Source of the DNA: Chloroflexota bacterium
GTDB lineage: Bacteria; Chloroflexota; Ktedonobacteria; Ktedonobacterales; JADMIN01
NCBI GenBank assembly: GCA_021323855.1
Contig: JAJPKE010000033.1
Coordinates: 1 to 56,197, forward strand
DNA: 56,197 bases
Reading direction: 5' to 3'
Below the pieces are notes generated by a model. It ran no database searches, had not been told where the DNA came from, and worked only from the letters and a program-made list of their open reading frames with translations. Position numbers and translations under genes: made by a program. Positions 49,904 to 56,197 of this stretch are shown here, in pieces; the stretch's first letter is position 1; each line of letters begins with the position of its first letter.

Positions 49904-51363
49904 CCACCGCCGTTGCCACATCCAATTCGCTGGCTTCGCTCGCGTTGCTGAAACGTCCGCTCACCTTGGGGGTCATCGTGGGCAATCGCGGCTTTTTCCC
50001 CGATCATCTTGCCGGAAGTGGGCGCGAAACGATCTTGCAGGTACTCGCTAAGCTACACATCCAAACGGTCATTGTGGAGGCAAACCAGACCAACGTTGGC
50101 GCGGTTGAAACATTGCAAGAGGCGCGATTGTGCGCCGAGTTGTTTCGCCAGCATCGTGATGAGATAGATGGGGTGCTCGTGACCTTGCCAAACTTTGGTG
50201 ATGAGCGGGCTATCGCCAATGTCTTGCGCTGGAGCGATCTGCATGTGCCAGTGTTGATTCATGCGTTCCCCGACGACCCACGCGCCATGAGCATTGACGA
50301 TCGGCGTGATAGTTTCTGCGGCAAGATGAGCGCCTGCAATAACCTACGCCAGTATGACATTCCCTTCACTTTGACCAGCCAGCATACGATGGACCCCACA
50401 CAAGCCGCTTTTGCCGCTGATCTCAAGGCATTCGTGGGTATTTGTCGCGTGGTGCGAGGCCTGCGTCATGCCCGCGTGGGCGCGCTGGGCGCTCGTCCCA
50501 CCAATTTCAACACCGTGCGTTTTAGCGAAAAATTGCTGGAACAGGCGGGCATAAGCGTGGAGACGCTTGATCTTTCGGAGGCATTCGGGCGCATCGCGCT
50601 GCTTGCCGACGATGCCCAGAAGGTCGAGGAGAAGCTTGCTGCTATCCGCAAATACGCCAATGCGGCAGACATTCCCGACGCTGCGCTGCTGAAGATGGCG
50701 AAGTTTGGCGTCGTGCTGGATGACTGGATCACCTCAACTCAACTAGATGCCACGGCAATTCAGTGCTGGACGGCGATGGAAGAATACTTTGGTGTCGTTC
50801 CCTGCACATTGATGAGTATGGCAAGCAATGGGTTGATCCCGTCCGCCTGCGAAACCGATGTCGCTGGCGTGGTAGCAATGCTGGCGTTGCAACTGGCATC
50901 AGGCCGCCCCAGCGCCATTGTTGATTGGAACAACAACTATGGGGATGACCCGGACAAAGGCGTCGTCTTCCATTGCTCCAATCTGCCCAAAGATATTTTC
51001 GTTGATCTGATGCCCAGACTGGATTATCAGGCGATCATCGCGGGAACCGTCGGACGAGAGAACACCTATGGCACGATTGTCGGGCGCGTCCGCGAGAACC
51101 CCTTTACCTATTTGCGCATCTCCACCGACGACCTGACCGGCCAGATGCGTGCCTACGTGGGTGAAGGCAAGTTTACGGCAGATCCATTGGAGACGTTTGG
51201 TGGCTATGGCGTGGTGCAGGTGCCGCGCTTCCAGGAATTGCTGGCCTATATCTGTGAAAACGGCTTCGAGCATCATGTCTCCATCAACCAGACGCAGGTC
51301 GCCCGGAGCCTCGATGAGGCGTTGCGCAAATACCTCGGTTGGTCTGTGTACCACCACAAATAG
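49900..51363 (+). CDS. L-fucose/L-arabinose isomerase family protein
   Basis: A 487-residue sugar isomerase of the fucose isomerase fold, not the classical AraA sequence. N-terminal part: LGVIVGNRGFFPDHLAGSGRETILQVLAK; middle: VLVTLPNFGDERAIANVLRW and ARVGALGARPTNFNTVRFSEKLLEQ; C-terminal: MASNGLIPSACETDVAGVVAMLALQLASGRPSAIVDWNNNYGDDPDKGVVFHCSNLPKDIF, which contains the ECDxxG-like ETDVAG metal segment. Between araD and the importer it most likely supplies the isomerase step (L-arabinose to L-ribulose), or a related pentose or 6-deoxyhexose. It overlaps araD by 4 bases, so translation is coupled. Confidence 0.88.
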   Translation: MTTAVATSNSLASLALLKRPLTLGVIVGNRGFFPDHLAGSGRETILQVLAKLHIQTVIVEANQTNVGAVETLQEARLCAELFRQHRDEIDGVLVTLPNFGDERAIANVLRWSDLHVPVLIHAFPDDPRAMSIDDRRDSFCGKMSACNNLRQYDIPFTLTSQHTMDPTQAAFAADLKAFVGICRVVRGLRHARVGALGARPTNFNTVRFSEKLLEQAGISVETLDLSEAFGRIALLADDAQKVEEKLAAIRKYANAADIPDAALLKMAKFGVVLDDWITSTQLDATAIQCWTAMEEYFGVVPCTLMSMASNGLIPSACETDVAGVVAMLALQLASGRPSAIVDWNNNYGDDPDKGVVFHCSNLPKDIFVDLMPRLDYQAIIAGTVGRENTYGTIVGRVRENPFTYLRISTDDLTGQMRAYVGEGKFTADPLETFGGYGVVQVPRFQELLAYICENGFEHHVSINQTQVARSLDEALRKYLGWSVYHHK

Positions 51364-51442
51364 GGTGGTATTTCCCGGACTGGTCGTGCAAGCCGTGCGG
51401 GAGTGACACTGGCGTTTGAGATGAATAAAGAAGTGATGGGCT

Positions 51443-52558
51443 ATGGAACTCCAGACTGATCGTATTGATCGTGCCGGGGAAGTGACAACAAAACTTCGGC
51501 GGCTGCGGGAGCAGATGGCAGCCCGCGAGGTTGACGCCATCGTGTTGAACCAGTTGCCCAATATCGCCTGGCTCACCGCTGGTGCGTCCACGTACATCAA
51601 CCTGGCCAGCGATACCGGCCCATCGTCGCTCCTTATCACTCCCGACAGTGCCTATGTTGTGACGGACTGCATTGAAGGAGGACGGCTCGAACAAGAAGAA
51701 TCATTGCCTGCGCTGGGTTTTCCCCTGGTGGTCGAACCCTGGGACCTGCGTGGCAGAGAACTGGCAAGACTCACTGCTGGGAAACGTCTCGCGCAAGACG
51801 GCCCAGGACAGGGGGCCAATCTCAGCAGTGATCTGCAAACGCTACGGACACACTTACAGCCAGAGGAAGCCGAACGATTACAGCGAGTTGGCTCCCTGGC
51901 CAGCGCCGCCATTGCGGAGGTGATGTATGCGATCCGGCCAGGTATGACAGAGCAGGCTATTGCAGGGCTGCTGGCGCAGGCCAGTCTGGCGCGCGGTGGC
52001 CATGCCGTCGTGAACCTGGTTGCCAGTGACGACCGCATCAGCCGCTATCGCCATCCACTACCGACCAGCAAAACGGTAGAGCGTTATGTCATGGTCGTGT
52101 TGTGCCTGCGTATTCAGGGACTCATCGCGGCGATTACTCGTCTCGTGCATTTTGGTCCCATTCCGGATGCGCTTGCAGCGAAAGCGCAGGTGACGGCGCG
52201 AGTTGATGCCAGGATGATCCTGGGCACGCGCGCTGGCAGAACGATGGGAGAGATGTACGCTCTCGCAGCGCAAGCATACCGCGAAGAAGGCTACGCTGGC
52301 GCCGTTGAAGAACATCATCAGGGGGGCAGTATTGCCTATCTCCCGCGAGAAATCCTGGCACAGCCCAACGAACCCACGGTCATCGCCGAACATCAGGCGT
52401 TTGCCTGGAATCCATCGGTTCGCGGGGCCAAGTCGGAGGATACGATCATCCTCGGTTCTGCCGGTCCCATCGTGATTACGGAGACACCAGGGTGGCCGAT
52501 GACGCCTGTTGCGGCTGGTGGCCAAGTCATAGAGCGTCCAGCCATCCTTGAACGATAG
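51443..52558 (+). CDS. M24 peptidase/creatinase-like protein with lost metal ligands
   Basis: A 371-residue protein with the two-domain creatinase/prolidase layout: an N-terminal domain (LREQMAAREVDAIVLNQLPNIAWLTAGAS) and a pita-bread C-terminal domain (IRPGMTEQAIAGLLAQASLARGGHAVVNLVASDDRISRYRHPLP). Aligned by eye, the metal ligands are mostly gone: the first Asp is C221, the second A230, the His a Gly near 295, and one Glu N323; only the last Glu (E332, KSEDTI) is kept. A metallopeptidase activity is therefore unlikely. The gene is in the pentose operon and may have a binding or regulatory role, or use a metal-free reaction as in creatinase. Confidence 0.82.
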   Translation: MELQTDRIDRAGEVTTKLRRLREQMAAREVDAIVLNQLPNIAWLTAGASTYINLASDTGPSSLLITPDSAYVVTDCIEGGRLEQEESLPALGFPLVVEPWDLRGRELARLTAGKRLAQDGPGQGANLSSDLQTLRTHLQPEEAERLQRVGSLASAAIAEVMYAIRPGMTEQAIAGLLAQASLARGGHAVVNLVASDDRISRYRHPLPTSKTVERYVMVVLCLRIQGLIAAITRLVHFGPIPDALAAKAQVTARVDARMILGTRAGRTMGEMYALAAQAYREEGYAGAVEEHHQGGSIAYLPREILAQPNEPTVIAEHQAFAWNPSVRGAKSEDTIILGSAGPIVITETPGWPMTPVAAGGQVIERPAILER

Positions 52559-52654
52559 GACCAACCCATGAAGCTGACTGACACGCCAAGCGCATCCATT
52601 CCAGTCTCTCTCCCTGGCGGCGCGGATTGCCGCACTGCTCCGGGGAGCTTCTTG

Positions 52655-52673
52655 AGGTCTCGTAGAGAGACCT
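52655..52673 (+). terminator. Small hairpin between the M24-like and binding-protein genes
   Basis: AGGTCTC (52655-52661) pairs with GAGACCT (52667-52673), with TT beyond. In a 282-base gap between genes of one operon it may trim or partly end the transcript, which would give the binding protein its own level. Confidence 0.4.
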
Positions 52674-52840
52674 TTGCTTGCGGTGGACCCTAGAAGTGCG
52701 TGAGCTGTTATCAGGCACCCGAAGGCGGGTGAGAAAGGAGCAACGACGGCACAGAATACAGGCCCATCCGGTAGTTTCCTGGCCTTCACCATTTCAATGC
52801 AGAACAGATCAACGCAGAACAGAAACAGAGGAGAGTCCTT

Positions 52841-53935
52841 GTGAGTACACCGAAAGTTTTGTCCTCCCGGTCCGAGGGGCAAATTGGTCGCCGGAAGCTT
52901 CTAGGTGGCGCTGCTCTTGGCGCTGCGGGGGCAGCTACTTTGCCGGCAATCCTGGCAGCATGCGCAAGTTCGCCATCCAGCGGAAGTGGCGGGAGCGAGG
53001 GCAATTTCCCTAGCCACAAACAGTGGAACTTTGTCTTCGTCAACCACGTTACGACGAATGCCTTTTTTACCCCGACCCAATATGGGATTCAAGACGCCTG
53101 CGCTCTGCTGGGCTGCAAATATCAGTGGACCGGCTCAGATCACAGCGATGTTGGTGAGATGGTCAATGCTTTCAACACCGCCCTCTCCTCCAACGCCGAC
53201 GGAATTGCGGTCGCTATTACCGACGCGAAGGCATTTGACGGTCCGGTCCACCAGGCGCTTCAGGCCGGTATCCCTGTCGTCTCCTATAATGCCGACTCGC
53301 CCACCCCTGCCCAGAATGGCCGCCTTGCCTACATCGGGCAGGATCTTTACCAGTCTGGCCTTGCAGTGGGGCAGCGGTTCACTACTCTTGTGCAGTCAGG
53401 GGACGTGGTCGGCTTTATTGCCACCCCTGGCTCGCTCAACATCCAGCCACGCATTGACGGGATAAAAGCAGCAATTCAGCAATCCGGCCTGCCGATCAAT
53501 TTCGTCGAGATTGCCACTGGAGCCAAGCAGGAAGACGAGCTAGCTGCCGTTGAGGCATACTATCTGGGTCATAAGAACCTGAAGGGCATGGTGGCGGTGG
53601 ATGGCGGCAGCACCGCCAGTGTTGGGCAGATTATGCAGAAATATAATCTGCCATCTCAGGGCATCCACGGAGCAGGGTATGACCTTGAGCCACTGACGCT
53701 CCAGGCAGTACAAAATGGGTTCCTGGATTTCACTGTTGACCAGCAGCCCTACCTCCAGGGGTTTATCCCTGTGGTGCAGTTGTTCCTGTATAAGCTCTCT
53801 GGTGGGCTTTCTCAGCCGGCGGATACGGATACAGGTCTTCTGTTCGTCACCAAGGACAATGTTGGACCCTACCTGAAGGTCCAGACGCGCTTCGAGGGCA
53901 GCTCCTCCAAGGAGCAAGTCGTTTCGTCGAGCTAG
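52841..53935 (+). CDS. Sugar ABC transporter substrate-binding lipoprotein (Tat-type signal)
   Basis: A 364-residue binding protein of the ribose/xylose-type class (Peripla_BP_4). The signal has a twin Arg (IGRRKLLGGAALGAAGAATL) and a lipobox (ILAAC), so it is probably exported folded through Tat and anchored by lipid. The mature part has FVFVNHVTTNAFFTPTQYGIQDA, ADGIAVAITDAKAFDGPVHQALQAGIPVVSYNADSP and GMVAVDGGSTASVGQIMQKYNL. It presents the sugar to the permease encoded next. The start is GTG with AGAGGAGA upstream. The sugar is not determinable from sequence, but context suggests a pentose. Confidence 0.9.
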   Translation: MSTPKVLSSRSEGQIGRRKLLGGAALGAAGAATLPAILAACASSPSSGSGGSEGNFPSHKQWNFVFVNHVTTNAFFTPTQYGIQDACALLGCKYQWTGSDHSDVGEMVNAFNTALSSNADGIAVAITDAKAFDGPVHQALQAGIPVVSYNADSPTPAQNGRLAYIGQDLYQSGLAVGQRFTTLVQSGDVVGFIATPGSLNIQPRIDGIKAAIQQSGLPINFVEIATGAKQEDELAAVEAYYLGHKNLKGMVAVDGGSTASVGQIMQKYNLPSQGIHGAGYDLEPLTLQAVQNGFLDFTVDQQPYLQGFIPVVQLFLYKLSGGLSQPADTDTGLLFVTKDNVGPYLKVQTRFEGSSSKEQVVSSS

Positions 53936-54174
53936 GCAAACCCAGCCTGCCAGAGTTCTACTCTTCCTTGCTCTATGTGCGGGGAGATAGCAAGAGTGGG
54001 GGGACCGGAACCTTGAATCAGGGAACCAGTCCTCCTCTCTTCCAAGTCACGCTTTCTTCTCTACTAGCTTCGCTTATACTAGAGCCAGAAAGTGTTGGCA
54101 TCAGATTCCGTGGAACGTTCTCTTTGTTGGTGGTGACGTCGTGAGTGCGCCGCTGAAGAACGGAGGAGATTGAA

Positions 54175-55212
54175 ATGGCCGAAGAAGTCCTTTCAAAGGC
54201 TACTGATTCCCAAGACAGTCCAGAAGTCCCGCCAGCGAAGAGCCAGGCACTCTGGTCGAGAATCCTGGGAATCTTTTTGAAGCAGCGCGAGGCGACGATT
54301 TTCATTATTGCCGTAGCGCTGGTCATCTATTTTCAGGCATCAAATTCAACCTTTCTCTCAAAACAGAACATCGGCCTCATCTCACAATACACAGCAGCAA
54401 CGGCTATTATTGCGTTCGGTGAAGTGATGCTGCTCATCTGCGGCGAGATTGATCTGTCAGTTGGGTTTGTATACGCGCTTGCTCCTTTTGTCATGTACTT
54501 TGCCGTACAAGATGGCTTTCCATTGCCTCTTGCCGTCATCATCGGCCTGGTGGTAAGTCTGCTCGTTGGCCTGTTCAATGGGTTTGTGGTGGTCTATCTG
54601 CATGTGCCTTCGCTGATTGCGACGCTCGGAACGGGCCTTTTGCTCAATGGCATTACGCTCACCATATCAAACGCCTTTCAGGTGCTCACCCCTGGAACCG
54701 GAACCCGGTTTGCCGGCATCATGGGAAACGATACGTTCTCGGAAATCTTGTGGGCCATTGGCATCGGGGTGGTGATGCAGATTATCCTGAGCCGCACGCG
54801 CTGGGGGTTGCATACATTTGCCGTGGGAGGCAACCCGTTGGGCGCAAGCGAGGTCGGCGTCAATATCCGGTTGATAAAGATACGCAATTTCATGATTACG
54901 AGCCTCTTCGGTGGCTTCGCGGGCATTCTGGAGGCATTCCGCATTACCTCCACTCAGCCCGACGCTGGTGGCACGGTCATCATGTTCAACGCGGTGGCCG
55001 GCGCCGTCATTGGGGGAACGGCCCTTCAGGGCGGCTCTGGAACTATCATCGGTGCTTTCCTGGGAGTGGTGGTGCTGGGATTACTGAACGACGGCTTTAC
55101 CTTTCTGGGGGTCAATGCCCTTACCTTTGATATAGTCATCGGCGCAGCGATCCTGATCGCAATGGTTTTGAATGTGCGCCTTCAGAGGCTGCGAGAGGCA
55201 GGTAAGCAATGA
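54175..55212 (+). CDS. Sugar ABC transporter permease (RbsC/XylH type)
   Basis: A 345-residue permease with about ten helices of the BPD_transp_2 family: FGEVMLLICGEIDLSVGFVYALAPFVMYF, GLVVSLLVGLFNGFVVVYLHVPSLIATLGTGLLLNGI and the cytoplasmic EAA-like loop GWGLHTFAVGGNPLGASEVGVNIRLIKI. Length matches RbsC/XylH. Its end overlaps the ATPase start by 4 bases (ATGA). The gap before it (about 240 bases) holds no gene. GGAGGAG lies eight bases before the ATG. Confidence 0.92.
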   Translation: MAEEVLSKATDSQDSPEVPPAKSQALWSRILGIFLKQREATIFIIAVALVIYFQASNSTFLSKQNIGLISQYTAATAIIAFGEVMLLICGEIDLSVGFVYALAPFVMYFAVQDGFPLPLAVIIGLVVSLLVGLFNGFVVVYLHVPSLIATLGTGLLLNGITLTISNAFQVLTPGTGTRFAGIMGNDTFSEILWAIGIGVVMQIILSRTRWGLHTFAVGGNPLGASEVGVNIRLIKIRNFMITSLFGGFAGILEAFRITSTQPDAGGTVIMFNAVAGAVIGGTALQGGSGTIIGAFLGVVVLGLLNDGFTFLGVNALTFDIVIGAAILIAMVLNVRLQRLREAGKQ

Positions 55213-55970
55213 GCGAACAAGCGCCAGAGGAAGTTTTGCGGATCGAGGGCATCGCCAAGCGCTATGGTGCTGTGACCGCGTTGCGTCATGTGTCCTTGCG
55301 CTTGCAGCGTGGCGAGGTGCTTGGTCTCATTGGTGATAATGGTGCGGGCAAATCTACGCTCATTAAGATTATCACCGGCTTCATTCAACCAGACGATGGC
55401 AAGATATTCCTTCATGGGAACGAAGTGAAACTGCGCTCGGTGCCATACGCGCGTTCGCTGGGCATTGAAACCGTCTATCAGGATTTGGCGCTGGTGAATG
55501 AACTCAGCGTCTATCACAATATGTTCCTCAAACGGGAGCGGCTTTTTGGATACGTACCACTCTTGAACAATGCGGCCATGCGTCGGGAGGCGCGCGAACA
55601 TTTGGCGCAACTGGGCATTAACCTCCCCTCGGTGGATACGGAGGTCGCCAAACTTTCCGGCGGTCAGCGTCAGGCTGTTGCCATTGCTCGCGCTGTCTCG
55701 TCCAACGCCAAGATACTCTTGCTCGATGAACCGTTGGCAGCAATGGGCGCCAGAGAGGGTGCCCAGATTCTTGATCTGATTCGCAGCTTGAAGAGGAAAG
55801 GCGTCTCGGTGATTATGATTGGGCATAACTATGTCCAGGTGCTGGAGGTATGCGACCGCATCAATTTACTCCAGCGGGGCGAAATCACCTATGACAAGCC
55901 TGTTACCCAAAACTCGTTAGAAGAGATCAACGAGATTGTCATGCGTGAGTACCGCACCGCCGCACAGTGA
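55209..55970 (+). CDS. Sugar ABC transporter ATP-binding protein, single-domain
   Basis: A 253-residue ATPase with one ABC domain: Walker A GDNGAGKSTLIKIITG, Q-loop VYQDLALVNELSVYHN, signature LSGGQRQAVAIARAV, Walker B ILLLDEPLAAMGAREG and switch His in IMIGHNYVQVLEVCDRI. Ribose/xylose-type importers usually have an RbsA protein with two fused domains; here a single domain, as in FrcA-type fructose importers, must act as a homodimer. It overlaps the permease start by 4 bases and is the last gene of the operon. Confidence 0.92.
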   Translation: MSEQAPEEVLRIEGIAKRYGAVTALRHVSLRLQRGEVLGLIGDNGAGKSTLIKIITGFIQPDDGKIFLHGNEVKLRSVPYARSLGIETVYQDLALVNELSVYHNMFLKRERLFGYVPLLNNAAMRREAREHLAQLGINLPSVDTEVAKLSGGQRQAVAIARAVSSNAKILLLDEPLAAMGAREGAQILDLIRSLKRKGVSVIMIGHNYVQVLEVCDRINLLQRGEITYDKPVTQNSLEEINEIVMREYRTAAQ

Positions 55971-56032
55971 GCCTTTTACAATTCAAGGCGCGCGTTATCG
56001 AGCGTCATGTGTTGCCCAATCCCTCACATGCC

Positions 56033-56197
56033 TCAAACGAAGCGGTTGGTGGTGGCGGGGTCGAAGATATGCAGCCGGTCGGTGTCTACAGCGAGCCGCA
56101 GCGTCTGGCCGATCTGCACCGGCGCTGTGCTGGGCAGGCGCGCCACCGACCCGTGCGTCTCCGCCTCGGCGGCAGCCTCCGGCACCATCGCACCGGG
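56033..56197 (-). CDS. C-terminal end of a MalK/UgpC-type sugar ABC ATPase (partial)
   Basis: The last 54 codons of a minus-strand gene that enters from beyond the window end. The translation ends in VQIGQTLRLAVDTDRLHIFDPATTNRFV, the typical ending of the TOBE regulatory domain of MalK/UgpC-type ATPases that power many carbohydrate importers. The core ATPase is not in the window, so this rests on the tail alone. It converges on the pentose operon. Confidence 0.8.
   Translation of the reverse strand, partial: PGAMVPEAAAEAETHGSVARLPSTAPVQIGQTLRLAVDTDRLHIFDPATTNRFV

Overview
This 56 kb window is GC-rich bacterial chromosome with short intergenic spacers and many Shine-Dalgarno-led genes. The protein mix suggests a Chloroflexota bacterium, probably of the Ktedonobacteria: a DUF2079 membrane protein, a long secreted protein built from WAVG repeats, a kinase-TPR protein, a pentapeptide-channel protein, Tat-type sugar lipoproteins and a bacterial deoxyhypusine-synthase-like protein. 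That assignment is inference from gene content; there is no rRNA or other marker here.

Layout. 1-9.4 kb: a GC-rich palindromic repeat, a Ca2+/H+ antiporter, an ABC-F protein, a flavin amine oxidase, an SCP2-like protein, a SWIM zinc-finger protein, a highly structured intergenic stretch leading into a four-helix membrane protein and an MntP-like exporter, a DUF309 protein and an anchored protein of unknown function. 9.4-13.8 kb: a minus-strand signalling group (DUF4388-like protein, receptor-like membrane protein with a Met/Gly-rich tail, cyclic-nucleotide-binding protein). 13.9-19.6 kb: XdhC, a deoxyhypusine-synthase-like protein, then an XRE regulator, a BRO/antirepressor-like protein and a Ser/Thr kinase on one strand. 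19.7-31 kb: membrane and secreted proteins (lipoprotein, GH18 lipoprotein, 14-repeat propeller-like protein), a TetR regulator with a double operator, a methyltransferase and a hydrolase-glycosyltransferase fusion. 31.3-43.7 kb: a second TetR with a perfect 22-bp palindrome, a lone DppB-type permease, an SDR, a pentapeptide-repeat/ion-channel fusion, an IPT-type surface protein, DUF2079, a methyltransferase and an ABC exporter pair. tRNA-Arg(CCG) lies at 44.1 kb.

44.4-56 kb is the most interesting part. A LacI-type repressor and a divergent L-arabinose-type operon (ribulokinase, ribulose-phosphate 4-epimerase, a fucose-isomerase-family isomerase, a degenerate M24-like protein, and a sugar ABC importer) are separated by a complete-looking IscB gene, an ancestor-type relative of Cas9, with about 280 bases of structured DNA upstream where its omega (HEARO) RNA should lie. 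No transposase accompanies it. IscB seems to have landed in the regulator/operon intergenic region: its stop codon (GTGA) touches the lacI start region, while a near-consensus promoter (TTGACA-17-TATACT) and a double LacI-type operator still stand in front of the sugar genes.

How the genes work together: the sugar importer brings in a pentose, the isomerase, kinase and epimerase convert it to xylulose 5-phosphate, and the LacI protein most likely controls this through the operator at 47.27-47.30 kb. Short tandem duplications of 9-12 bp recur in the spacers of the whole window, several of them at gene starts or stops. All family assignments are from reading the sequence; no database search was run.
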